A stretch of DNA of 24,633 bases from the IMG/VR virus record IMGVR_UViG_3300036985_004253, positions 1 through 24,633 of that record; one strand, written 5' to 3'. This document shows, piece after piece, positions 8,301 through 15,016 of this stretch; the stretch's first letter is position 1; each line of letters begins with the position of its first letter. The DNA is from a virus. A model generated the notes under the pieces. That model saw only the letters and a list, made by a program, of their open reading frames with translations, searched no databases and was not told the origin of the DNA. The position numbers and the translations under genes are program-made.

Positions 8301-8868
8301 AGGTGGCGTCAGAGGCTTTGGCTTTATCGCCTGATTCTTCAGCGTGTTCGAGTAGGCATTTTTCGTGAACGGCTTGAAGTTTTTCGTTTCCTTTTGCTTC
8401 TTCCATTGAGGCTAAGTGTTCAAGTCCAGCTTTGTGGTGGTCGTCTGATTTTCCCGTCTTCCAAGCCTTAACGCTAGCGAGATGCGCCCGCTTTCCGGTC
8501 AGGCTTTCAGTTTGCGCCATTTCGCTCAAATGGAAGCCGCGCCGCTCTACCCACCCCTTCTTCGCCCCTTCGCTCGTGCCAGCCGCCCGGACTACGTCGC
8601 TGGATTCGGTGGAGGTGGCTTTGTTCGCGCCGGATTGCTTGTCGTGAAACTCGGCCATTGAAATATGATGTTCAGATTTCTCTGCATGGCTGTCAGACCT
8701 TGCTCCGCTCGTGCTGATTGACAGCTCAGAATGGTGGTCTGCTGCAATTCCATGAAGGTCGGCTGCTGCTTTGTGGTCCGACGCCAAACCGGATGACTTC
8801 GCCTTCTTGCTTGCTGCGGCTGCGGCTCGTGCTGCGTCGCTCCAGGCTGCTTGAATTGTTTCGCTCAT
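5347..8868 (-). CDS. Prohead protease (Mu gpI-like) inside a long repeat-rich scaffold-type mosaic protein
   Basis: The protein has 1173 residues from an ATG at 8868, four bases after the preceding stop; an in-frame start at 8892 lies inside the upstream gene. Residues about 207-377 match the Mu gpI protease-scaffold pattern: FMWMPAGTSTI, then EH at 274-275 (likely catalytic His), then SWSPSF near 318-323 (likely catalytic Ser), ending VGTLTNKPAF. AAGTSEG elements flank the domain (residues about 95 and 385). A WS..AR.AA..SR/EAR unit recurs near residues 8, 560, 734 and 1015, each followed by His-rich helical segments. Residues about 872-987 look ferritin-like (LRAAHWNAP...LYETLDGLVDEYVE), as in the phage DUF5856 family. 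Mu gpI has about 360 residues, so this one is very long. It probably self-cleaves and trims the capsid protein; the roles of the extra units are unknown. Confidence 0.85.
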   Translation of the reverse strand: MSETIQAAWSDAARAAAAASKKAKSSGLASDHKAAADLHGIAADHHSELSISTSGARSDSHAEKSEHHISMAEFHDKQSGANKATSTESSDVVRAAGTSEGAKKGWVERRGFHLSEMAQTESLTGKRAHLASVKAWKTGKSDDHHKAGLEHLASMEEAKGNEKLQAVHEKCLLEHAEESGDKAKASDATSTEVIHCRSHSAAGSVLAADKPWSPGEQVEFMWMPAGTSTICAGFRKGSIELTVNCDENTAAAVQASLENWREERPKQEPFGCIEHKEQEASFRVGASCGFKWNDDGVYLAAEPTTLGANNVNGRVHRSWSPSFTTDADYSKATECGGVLMFPEGARGSRSNPAQITGVDFCVGTLTNKPAFHSMSPVKASDAVKAAGTSEGVAKSWESRKRHASNLTTLADREHFTAMHKDTPEAHEHAAAAHDKARASHAEMKGHESYSEDHEDFENYHKHAAESHRNMGQAASVFGSFKRDATSSSTINAHCAETLKQDVPDATPAEVACYEKCLKDGGSHTRAVEEIRKQRNPAAKASLEEIYDKVTGSTSSDTVTAVWSDAARKAAIESRKAHALSKDAMAGTPYAKPFDSSELKKGAGADVHADYAANFAEKGNHFTASVRHRDAADHHKRLIKHNIGNPEKHAAAMKAHQKLESVHKGLHNESKSSNDDFGNQGQDEWMNTRASDTTTPDTILARQASVLEQANAIATEHGVARTTLDDVYSKCAVSAAWSDSARKAALEARRNQAHAYSHDAYVGKVEFGKGGSSKSAILQHEDVAKVAALKPGESHSFKDETGEHWNVHHDDGGRAHFAATGGGAMYGHVPHAAIAEHGRKIERGDKGGGKTFAADATPQDILNKIYASSGHSTNVVKAHCGKLLGLLGSLRAAHWNAPTQTNDHEALGKLYETLDGLVDEYVESSMGKKPEKVTPESCDCDPNDPAAVLDAGERIVTGMRGDREDLNNLVADMEKAINKTRYLLKAGAAGGPIQTSDKSVDDILNSIYARAETVSATWSPESRRAAFEARMAKSGAAPSVASIPNPDETEKMVLHHDAMSHEAARSGDMKGFEAHQASKEAYSVGEKASDGSGRATHNEANIAHNKASGKHLAAGNEDLYHKHSGIGEAHGKESANQFKQARLKKEQTGKSSSTSEIDWRKASRDYSYKHGSDD

Positions 8869-8872
8869 AATC

Positions 8873-9151
8873 TTATTTCGCTCCGAAGCCACTTTGTTTC
8901 TGCGCCGGGATGAAAAACGACGCCCCGCCGCGTGGCTGTTCTTGCTTGATTGCGCTGACGATCTCTTGTGATTGAGTTACGCCCACGGGTTGTTCTGCGA
9001 CCGAACTCTCTTCGGGCGTCACGGTCTCCGCCGTGTCTGTGGGCGATGGCACTTCTGGTGCGCTCACCTCCGTGGGCGTGCCCGCTGGCGCAACGCTGAC
9101 CGAAGTCGCGGTTGGCTCATTGCGGGAAAATGTTTTGTTCTTTTTGCTCAT
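8873..9151 (-). CDS. Small disordered Pro/Thr/Val-rich protein (92 aa), unknown
   Basis: The ATG at 9151 is one base after the stop of the preceding gene, which favours it over a TTG five codons upstream. The protein starts MSKKNKTFSRNEPTATS, continues with a low-complexity stretch rich in Pro, Thr, Val, Ser and Glu, and ends in GGASFFIPAQKQSGFGAK. It looks mostly unstructured. Position immediately before the protease-scaffold gene suggests an assembly helper or minor head component. No family is recognised. Confidence 0.7.
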   Translation of the reverse strand: MSKKNKTFSRNEPTATSVSVAPAGTPTEVSAPEVPSPTDTAETVTPEESSVAEQPVGVTQSQEIVSAIKQEQPRGGASFFIPAQKQSGFGAK

Positions 9152-9152
9152 A

Positions 9153-9428
9153 TCAGAATTGTTCAATCCTCACAGTTCTCAGCGAGCCGTATTTGCTTTT
9201 TGCGTGATCGTCTTCAAGCTTCTTTTTGTGGCTCCTGGCTTTGTTGAGGGCATTTTCAGCAGCCCCGCCGGGGTCTGTTGTGAAAGTTTTCTTGTGCTCG
9301 TTGTAATCCCTGTCCGTCCAGATCACATGCGCTCCGCTTGCGTTCTTGTTTCCAATCGGCGCGCCAGCCTTGACGCACGCTCCTTGGCGTTGGGCTTTGA
9401 TGTAGATGGCTTCGAGTGTTGCGTTCAT
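9153..9428 (-). CDS. Small head-region protein (91 aa) with TLEAIY element and GAPIGNKNASG motif, unknown
   Basis: The ATG at 9428 sits one base after the upstream stop. The N-terminus MNATLEAIYIKAQ resembles the SLEEIYDK, TLDDVYSK and LNSIYARA elements that open repeat units in the long protease-scaffold protein, so the genes share a module. It is followed by GAPIGNKNASGAHVIWTD, a turn motif I associate with phage and mobile-element proteins, and a basic helical C-terminus (NKARSHKKKLEDDHAKSK). Function unknown; likely a minor head component or one processed by the prohead protease. Confidence 0.75.
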   Translation of the reverse strand: MNATLEAIYIKAQRQGACVKAGAPIGNKNASGAHVIWTDRDYNEHKKTFTTDPGGAAENALNKARSHKKKLEDDHAKSKYGSLRTVRIEQF

Positions 9429-9429
9429 G

Positions 9430-9993
9430 TCAAAACTTGATTCGGTTGTTCAACTGCTCAACGGCTTCTTCTACCGCCGTGACTTCGCCGTTCTTGTGCG
9501 GAGCGTTCTCAGCGGCGGTAAGCTTGGCTTCGAGCTCAGCCAGCTCTTCGTCGGTGGCGTGCACCAAGGCGTCGCGGAGGCTAAGGTCGGTGGCTTTGGC
9601 TGGCTCGTCCGGCTCGCTTGTGAGCATCGGCAGAACCTCGTTTGGGTTAAGATTGTGCTTCTTAATCAAGCGGTGCATCTTTGCGCTCGCCATTCCTATC
9701 TTGACGTTCTGGCTGTGTGGTCTGTCGTAATGCCCTTCTCCCCATCTGCCGAGTTTAAGCCATGCCCTGTAAGCGTCGCGAACCTCTCCGTGCTTCGCGT
9801 TGTCCCACTGATTGTGCCCTTCCGGGTTGTTCGCCCGCACTACATTGACCTTCACAGCCTGACTGCTTCTCACGCCACCGCCGAACACCGCGCTGATCGC
9901 GTCGTTCTTGGCCGTGGGCAAGTCAACGCCGTCGGCTTGTCCGGCGTAGGCCGTTTCAACAATCCGAGCTACTAGTTCAGGCGTTACTTTCAT
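9430..9993 (-). CDS. Head-region protein (187 aa) with a module duplicated in the MuF protein
   Basis: The ATG at 9993 overlaps the preceding stop in an ATGA arrangement. Residues about 56-121 (NPEGHNQWD...NVKIGMASAKM...HNLNP) match residues 29-94 of the MuF protein at 1-2224. By hand count 48 of 66 positions are identical, and the DNA is also clearly similar. The N-terminal 50 residues are helical and unrelated to the MuF protein. The C-terminal 60 residues are acidic and coiled-coil-like (LVHATDEELAELEAKLTAAE). The conserved module probably binds a shared partner such as the portal or DNA, but that is inference. Not assigned to a named family. Confidence 0.8.
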   Translation of the reverse strand: MKVTPELVARIVETAYAGQADGVDLPTAKNDAISAVFGGGVRSSQAVKVNVVRANNPEGHNQWDNAKHGEVRDAYRAWLKLGRWGEGHYDRPHSQNVKIGMASAKMHRLIKKHNLNPNEVLPMLTSEPDEPAKATDLSLRDALVHATDEELAELEAKLTAAENAPHKNGEVTAVEEAVEQLNNRIKF

Positions 9994-10409
9994 GACAAAA
10001 TCAACATGAGCTCTTCGTCGTTCAGGCGGTCAAAGTTCTGACGTCCAGAACCGCCGCCCGTCGCGCTGGCCGCAACTGCGACCCCCGCGCTGTTATGATA
10101 TCTCTTCTGCGCCCCTTTGGCTTGGCTTATCGAACTCTTCGCCACCGCACGGCCTGTTCCGGTGATGGTCTTTCTCGCCGGTAGCGATTCCGGCATGCCG
10201 TAGAACCTTACCCCGGCCAGCGTGCCGAGAGGGTTGACCGGTATCAGCTCCAACCCGAGTGCATAGCCGGTCGCCGCGCTCCCAATTGCCGATTGCGCTC
10301 CGCTGAATGCCTCAAGGGCAACAGCCGATGATGTCGCAGCACTTCCCGTCGCCACTCCAGTTCCTGTGGTGGAAGAGCTTCCGGACAATGTTTTGAGAAT
10401 TAAACTCAT
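9990..10409 (-). CDS. Ser/Gly/Ala-rich small structural-region protein (139 aa), unknown
   Basis: The ATG at 10409 follows the previous stop by three bases, and the stop overlaps the next start (ATGA). The first 55 residues are low-complexity Ser/Gly/Ala/Thr. A more ordered part (LELIPVNPLGTLAGVRFYGMPESLPARKTITG) follows, then a basic segment and an acidic end (NFDRLNDEELMLILS). The composition resembles phage minor head or decoration proteins. No family is recognised. Confidence 0.7.
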   Translation of the reverse strand: MSLILKTLSGSSSTTGTGVATGSAATSSAVALEAFSGAQSAIGSAATGYALGLELIPVNPLGTLAGVRFYGMPESLPARKTITGTGRAVAKSSISQAKGAQKRYHNSAGVAVAASATGGGSGRQNFDRLNDEELMLILS

Positions 10410-10412
10410 GGT

Positions 10413-11903
10413 TTAGACGAAATATCCAATGAAAGTAACGCCGCCACGAATCGCGCCTGAGCTTGTGGAAGTTCCGATTGCGCGGATGATGCAGTGCAGG
10501 ATTTCGCCGGGATTCACCGGGATAGGCGCGTTTGAAAAGTCGCGTTGAAAACCCGCAACCACAGTTCCAGCGGCAGCCGTGGCAGCGAAGCCTTGAACGC
10601 CTAGCGGATACTTGCGCGAAATCTTGGTTGTGCCAGTGGCAAACGAGGCCGATTCAGTAGTTGCCAAGGTTGCGGCAGTGCTGCCGAATCCGATTGCGTA
10701 ACAGATGGCAATCGGGCCTCCGGCTAACACCGTTGCGACTAAAGCCTCGGAAACGATAATGCCAGTGCACATGAAGATTTTTCCGGGCGCGAGGATTGTC
10801 GCCGCCGGGTTAGACCACGCAAACAAAGGATAGTCAGACTCGCCAGCGGTGATTGCCGCAGGAAGCAGGAACAAGCCGCCAAGCGTATTCGTTGCGGGTG
10901 CAGTGCTGGCTGTCAGCGTGACAGCACTTGGAGCAGCACCTAGAGCGTAAGTCGAAAGCTGCCCAACAGATGCAGTGCCGCCGTTTTGGATTTGCAATGA
11001 GCCGCCCTGACGAGCCGCCAGGGTCTGAACCGGGTATTGTGGCAAATCACCTAGCTGGACGCTGTAATCGTAAAAGCGAAGCGAGAACGCAGCACTGGCC
11101 GCCGTGCCGCCGATGGCGTGACGTATCTGCATCGGCAAGCTACTCGATTGAAACGGTTGACCAACGCCAACGGGAGTTGTGGTCGTCGCATACAGGACAT
11201 CATCAATCCAGAACTCGACTTTGCGCTCCGTGATGGCGATTACAAATTGATAAACCTGATTGATTGTCGGAGAGAAAGGCGTGACTCCATCTGTGGTAAA
11301 TGCGCTTGTGAGCGTTTCTGATCCGTTATTGACCACGCCAAAGACACCAGCCGATGTGATTCGGAAATAAACACCGTCCGCAGGCACATAGGGCGACGTG
11401 TCCGGGCCGGTTGTGATGAACATCCCAAAATCAACAGTGCTATTAGTGGCACGCGCAGCCGTGATAGCGGCTGAAAACTCGACTGTCAGCGGAGTCTGTT
11501 GACCCAGCAAAGAGAATGTCTGCCACGAACGGAAAGCCGCAGCGGTGTTGATCGTGGTGATGCCGCCATTGTTCGTCTGAAGGCTGCCAGAGTTCTGCGA
11601 CATCGTGAGCGTCGTGAACACATAGCGATAGCGTCCGGTGTTCTGAGATGTGTAGCTGAATGTGTCCGAATCAAGCAACACGTCTTGCCCGACGCGCAAG
11701 CGGTAGTCGCCAGACACCTCGGGCGACAGCAATGAAGCCACGCCAGTGACTGCGCCGGGGTCGCTCTCGCTGAACAATCGCACCGCGCCTACGTTGCCGG
11801 GATTGCTTGCGACGTTCGTTTCACCGACAACCTTTAGCTGGTTCGATGAATTGACCTCGGCGACATTGCCGCTCGTATTGCCTTCTAATCTTATTCCTGC
11901 CAT
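10413..11903 (-). CDS. Large structural protein (496 aa) with probable lectin-like beta-sandwich
   Basis: The protein is Thr/Ser/Gly/Ala-rich and almost free of charge clusters, as in virion surface proteins. Residues about 80-285 have the rhythm of a concanavalin/LamG-like jelly roll, with FTTLTMSQNSGSLQTNNG, PLTVEFSAAI, VYFRITSAGVFGVV and RKVEFWIDDVLYATTT as successive strands. The C-terminal 190 residues form a second beta-rich domain ending GGVTFIGYFV, an ending I associate with conserved phage structural proteins. Lying between portal and capsid genes, it is more likely a head-surface or vertex protein (decoration or fibre) than a tail-fibre protein; glycan binding is possible. No precise family. 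Confidence 0.75.
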   Translation of the reverse strand: MAGIRLEGNTSGNVAEVNSSNQLKVVGETNVASNPGNVGAVRLFSESDPGAVTGVASLLSPEVSGDYRLRVGQDVLLDSDTFSYTSQNTGRYRYVFTTLTMSQNSGSLQTNNGGITTINTAAAFRSWQTFSLLGQQTPLTVEFSAAITAARATNSTVDFGMFITTGPDTSPYVPADGVYFRITSAGVFGVVNNGSETLTSAFTTDGVTPFSPTINQVYQFVIAITERKVEFWIDDVLYATTTTPVGVGQPFQSSSLPMQIRHAIGGTAASAAFSLRFYDYSVQLGDLPQYPVQTLAARQGGSLQIQNGGTASVGQLSTYALGAAPSAVTLTASTAPATNTLGGLFLLPAAITAGESDYPLFAWSNPAATILAPGKIFMCTGIIVSEALVATVLAGGPIAICYAIGFGSTAATLATTESASFATGTTKISRKYPLGVQGFAATAAAGTVVAGFQRDFSNAPIPVNPGEILHCIIRAIGTSTSSGAIRGGVTFIGYFV

Positions 11904-11921
11904 ATCATATTGCTTCAGTCA

Positions 11922-12206
11922 TTAAGCCCACACCCAATTTACGTTAATCGTCCCAGTCAACCTCAGCTCTGTTGTGCCCGTAATCGTGAATCCAACCCCG
12001 TTGCTGATCGTGTGTGCAAGCAAACCGAGATTCGTCGTCATCAACTTGATCTCCTCCAAGTTGTGAGTGGCCGTCGCCACCGGACTCAACCACGCCTCAG
12101 CATACGAACTGCCATCGATGCCAGTCTGGCCTGTCACGGCCACCGACACCTGATTCGTCCCCGGCGTACTTCCAAAGTCTAAGATTGCTGATCCAGCTGC
12201 GCTCAT
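11922..12206 (-). CDS. Small conserved phage structural protein (94 aa)
   Basis: The ATG at 12206 overlaps the preceding stop (ATGA). The sequence opens with AAGSAILDFGSTPGTNQVSV, continues through VTGQTGIDGSS with AEAWLSP and ends ELRLTGTINVNWVWA. I recognise this ILDFG...G...EAWL...W.V.WVW layout as one recurring in small proteins of phage head regions, but it carries no functional name that I can give. All-beta composition. Likely a virion component. Confidence 0.8.
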   Translation of the reverse strand: MSAAGSAILDFGSTPGTNQVSVAVTGQTGIDGSSYAEAWLSPVATATHNLEEIKLMTTNLGLLAHTISNGVGFTITGTTELRLTGTINVNWVWA

Positions 12207-12604
12207 TGCGGCAGGGTGTATGTGAACGACGTCACTTGCGTTATTGCCCCGGATGAAATTGCAACGCTGTTGAGGTTCAGGTCAGCACCGCTGACTCCAA
12301 CTTCACCGTCCCACAAAGCTGTTGCTCCGTCGCTTTTCAGCAGCCGGTAGTAGCCCGCTGTTCCGCTCGCGTCGTTGCTGCTGTCTTGAGTGATTGCCGC
12401 TGCGGTTATTACGCCACCAGAAGCAGCACCGAACGCCGTTGCATTCATTATCAATTCAGCCAACAGCGTTCCACTTGCAGCAGTTTCGGGTGTCGCAGGT
12501 TGTGCGCCTGAATAAATGCGAAGCCTCCCGCTGTTTGCCAGTGGCGCGATTGCGTCCAGTGCTGCATTGCGAGAGACGATTGATGTTCTGATGTTGTTTG
12601 CCAT
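12203..12604 (-). CDS. Small conserved phage structural protein (133 aa)
   Basis: The ATG at 12604 comes two bases after the portal stop. Residues 24-45 (NSGRLRIYSGAQPATPETAA) followed by GTLLAELIMNATAFGAASGGV and a beta-rich C-terminus (ATALWDGEVG...LNLNSVAISSGAITQVTSFTYTLPQ) form a pattern I recall in many phage genomes as an unnamed structural protein. Its stop overlaps the next start. The beta fold and the place after the portal suggest a head or neck component. Function not established. Confidence 0.8.
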   Translation of the reverse strand: MANNIRTSIVSRNAALDAIAPLANSGRLRIYSGAQPATPETAASGTLLAELIMNATAFGAASGGVITAAAITQDSSNDASGTAGYYRLLKSDGATALWDGEVGVSGADLNLNSVAISSGAITQVTSFTYTLPQ

Positions 12605-12606
12605 TG

Positions 12607-14535
12607 CTAGCTCTCTTCAATTACAGCCTCAAGCCTGCCCTGCTCGTCGCGGACGACGCGCTTCGTAACAGTTCTTCCAGCCTCGGCTTTCAAGGTGATG
12701 TTGATCGGTTGAGCCTCCACAGGCTCTGAAGCCGCAACAGTGATGTTGATGGGCTGCTCTTGACGTTCGGGCAAATTGACCACCGGCGATTCTTGCCTGA
12801 TGTTGATGTTTGGAGGAGCGACATTGATCACATTCGGCGTTGGCGGAACAGGCAGGAGGTCGTCTCCGCAGCGGCTGGCGGCAATTGAAAGTTCGCTCAA
12901 GCTGTTAGCGTAGCCGCCAATAGCTTTGACTCTCTCGCTGGCTTGAACTTGCTGCTGCCCTTGCTGCGCTTCGCCCTGAAGTTCCATCTGGACTTCGGCC
13001 TGCTTGACCTGCTGGCCAAGCTGCTCGTTGAACTTGTCCTCCTTGGTCATGGCGGCCTCCTGAATCATCAGCTCGCCACGGACCAGCACCACTTCGCCCT
13101 CGTCCGGCTGGGTGAATCCGATCTTCTTGTAAAACTCATCTGCCCTGACAGGCAGTCCGCTGCTGCTGATTGCTGACGCCAGCATGCCCACCTGCTCGGT
13201 TTTGAGCGGCTTGGTAGTGTCAGGCGCAATCTCTGGACATTCGTCATCGTTGCCGTAGTTCCGTCGCAGCACCGCACGGGCAAATTGTCTGAGCGGGTTG
13301 CGCGCCAGCCAATTGGCCACGCCCATGATCCGCTCGGCTTTGACGTTCTCGTGTGAGTCATCGTTGCCGAGTTGACCAGGAACCGCCGTGGTCGTCCCCT
13401 TTTGGCCGAGCAGGAGGAACAGACAGGCTTCGTCGGCTTTCTCCTCGAGGACGCGCTGCGGGTTCTCCTTGCCCAAACTGGACGGCTGATGAATGACCGC
13501 TGTCGTTCCTTCGGGGTGAATCAAGCGGCGTTGTGCGCCTGCCGTCTTGAGCATCTCGTTGAGCTTCTCAAGCTCGCCGTTTGGTCCGGTGCTGACCGTG
13601 CCCGGCTTGTAGGTGATGTCAATGAACGGGCTGCCGTATTGCTTGGCCGTGTTCAGCATCCACTCGTTGTTGAACTGGCGAGCCGACCAATACCAGACGA
13701 GCGGACGCATGAAACCCGCCCCAAGTGAACTGCCAGCTTTGCTTATGAACTGCGCACAAACAAACTTGTCGGGGTCAGGGTTGATGCCCTTGCCCGCGTT
13801 GTTGTTTTGGGGCGAGATGCGGTTCCCGTCGTCATTGTAGAGAGCGATTGAGCCAGCAGTTGAGAAGGTGTAGTGACGGGGATGAACCCACGCCGAGGAC
13901 ACCGGCAGCCACTCTTTGCCGTGCTCGCTGGAGACTTTCGTCTTCCAGAGCAATTCGACCAAGCTCAGGCCATTCAGCATACCGTCGCACAACGCGTAGG
14001 CCATACCGCTGAATCCCTTTTCGTCGTTGAAAGAATCTGGAGCCATGCTGCGTATTGCCCGGCTGACCAAGTCGGCCTTCTCAATTGCTTTCTTTGACGG
14101 CTTCTTTCCCTCTTCGGCGCAAGGATGAACGGCGTACCGCATGTATGACGCGGCTTCGCAAAGCTGGTGGCTGGCCATCCGGAACGTCGGCCAAGTATCA
14201 AGCATCAGCTGGCAAAGGTTGTATTGCTGAAACAAGTCACCAGCCAGCGCGGCTCGCAGCATTTGAAGGCATTGCTGCGGCGTGAGCTTGTTCGGCATCG
14301 TCCAAAAGAAAGCCTCACGCGGGTCGTTGCGGATGATGCGGTCGCTGTTGCTCAAGGTTTCAATGCCTGTATTGTCAATCGGAAAGAGAACGCCGTTCGT
14401 CACAGGTTGTGACGGAAGCGTGTTTGACATCGGCATGCGGCTGGCAGCTGAAACGGGCAATTGAGAAAGGAAAACGCCCGCAGGAGCGTTCCTGCGAGCT
14501 TCTTGAATGTTTGAGCCTGTTGGCTGGCTAATCAC
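12607..14535 (-). CDS. Portal protein, DUF935 / Mu gp29-like
   Basis: Portal proteins form the dodecameric DNA gate at one capsid vertex. The 642-residue protein shows the DUF935 pattern: GMAYALCDGMLNGLSLVELLWK near residue 180, then LGAGFMRPLVWYWSARQFNNEWMLNTAKQYGSPF near residues 270-300, then LARNPLRQFARAVLRRNYG near 415. The C-terminal 150 residues are Gln/Glu-rich and partly coiled-coil. The start is a GTG at 14535, the first possible start after an in-frame stop about 24 bases upstream. It has no ribosome site and lies inside a hairpin, one base after the stop of an 18-codon frame, so coupled translation is likely. An ATG at 14436 is an alternative start. It follows the terminase genes, as expected for packaging. 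Confidence 0.88.
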   Translation of the reverse strand: MISQPTGSNIQEARRNAPAGVFLSQLPVSAASRMPMSNTLPSQPVTNGVLFPIDNTGIETLSNSDRIIRNDPREAFFWTMPNKLTPQQCLQMLRAALAGDLFQQYNLCQLMLDTWPTFRMASHQLCEAASYMRYAVHPCAEEGKKPSKKAIEKADLVSRAIRSMAPDSFNDEKGFSGMAYALCDGMLNGLSLVELLWKTKVSSEHGKEWLPVSSAWVHPRHYTFSTAGSIALYNDDGNRISPQNNNAGKGINPDPDKFVCAQFISKAGSSLGAGFMRPLVWYWSARQFNNEWMLNTAKQYGSPFIDITYKPGTVSTGPNGELEKLNEMLKTAGAQRRLIHPEGTTAVIHQPSSLGKENPQRVLEEKADEACLFLLLGQKGTTTAVPGQLGNDDSHENVKAERIMGVANWLARNPLRQFARAVLRRNYGNDDECPEIAPDTTKPLKTEQVGMLASAISSSGLPVRADEFYKKIGFTQPDEGEVVLVRGELMIQEAAMTKEDKFNEQLGQQVKQAEVQMELQGEAQQGQQQVQASERVKAIGGYANSLSELSIAASRCGDDLLPVPPTPNVINVAPPNINIRQESPVVNLPERQEQPINITVAASEPVEAQPINITLKAEAGRTVTKRVVRDEQGRLEAVIEES

Positions 14536-14549
14536 TTCACAGGAAGTGA
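14532..14549 (-). promoter_or_regulatory. Hairpin holding the portal start codon
   Basis: The arms 14532-14538 and 14543-14549 (TCACTTC / GAAGTGA on the minus strand) pair perfectly over seven bases around a four-base loop. The GTG start of the portal gene (14533-14535) and the TGA of the preceding 18-codon frame (14537-14539) both lie in or beside this stem. A ribosome translating the short frame would melt the stem and reach the portal start, so the structure could enforce translational coupling. Confidence 0.4.
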
Positions 14550-14593
14550 ATCATCTTTTCAAAAAGTGTAAACGAACGAAATACCTGGGTCAT
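14537..14593 (-). CDS. 18-codon mini-ORF coupling the 71-aa gene to the portal gene
   Basis: An ATG at 14591-14593 overlaps the stop of the 71-residue gene (ATGA). The frame encodes MTQVFRSFTLFEKMIHFL and ends one base before the portal GTG. The peptide is hydrophobic and aromatic. The stop/start contacts on both sides match the coupling seen all through this genome, which makes translation likely even if the peptide itself has no role. It is too short for homology to be informative. Confidence 0.4.
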   Translation of the reverse strand: MTQVFRSFTLFEKMIHFL

Positions 14594-14805
14594 TGTTTCT
14601 TCCACGGTATCTTGGCCTTGAGATGGGCGTGATGGTTGAGCAACTCTCTGGCCGTGTGGCTCACCTTGCCGACCCCGAATACAGACATCCAGAGCGATTT
14701 CTCTGAAACCGTGCATCCTACTTCGATAGCTTCTGACGACTTCTCCCAGCCGTTTGGCTGCGTCAGCGGTGGCTTTCTTGTTCTCAATTGCTTTGTCCTT
14801 TCCAT
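14590..14805 (-). CDS. Small basic protein (71 aa), unknown
   Basis: The ATG at 14805 lies inside the end of the preceding gene (22-base overlap) with AGAAG eight bases or so upstream. The protein begins with a basic, Pro-rich segment (TKQLRTRKPPLTQPNGWEKS), has an ordered middle (GCTVSEKSLWMSVFGVGKVS) and ends HTARELLNHHAHLKAKIPWKKQ. A competing 107-residue frame over the same bases was judged less likely because its composition looks random. No family is recognised. Confidence 0.55.
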   Translation of the reverse strand: MERTKQLRTRKPPLTQPNGWEKSSEAIEVGCTVSEKSLWMSVFGVGKVSHTARELLNHHAHLKAKIPWKKQ

Positions 14806-14978
14806 TTGAACTTCTGCTTTCCGTCTTTAGGCCTTCCGAAAACCTTGTATTTGTGATCAAGGAAGCGGTGCGCTACTGCGCAGTAGGCAGAGACAATCAA
14901 GATGTCGCCCTTTGTTCCTGAGCGTGCAATCTCAGCCGTCCCTCCGTCAAGTGGTCCTCCGAGCAGGTCTGCTTTCAT
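14784..14978 (-). CDS. Small GGPLDG-type phage protein (64 aa), unknown
   Basis: The protein starts MKADLLGGPLDGGTAEIA. The GGPLDG turn near the N-terminus is familiar from small phage proteins of unknown role. The C-terminus is basic (HKYKVFGRPKDGKQKFKWKG). The ATG at 14978 follows an AT-rich segment with no good ribosome site. The last 22 bases overlap the next gene. Expected cytoplasmic; no function can be given. Confidence 0.65.
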   Translation of the reverse strand: MKADLLGGPLDGGTAEIARSGTKGDILIVSAYCAVAHRFLDHKYKVFGRPKDGKQKFKWKGQSN

Positions 14979-15016
14979 TTATTTTTCAAACCAGTCAATT
15001 TAATAGATTTCTCCAA

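Noticed and set aside
14537-14860. 107-residue minus-strand frame across the 64- and 71-residue genes
   Set aside because: Composition looks random and it overlaps better-supported small genes; only its last 18 codons, starting at the ATGA at 14593, fit the gene-junction style.
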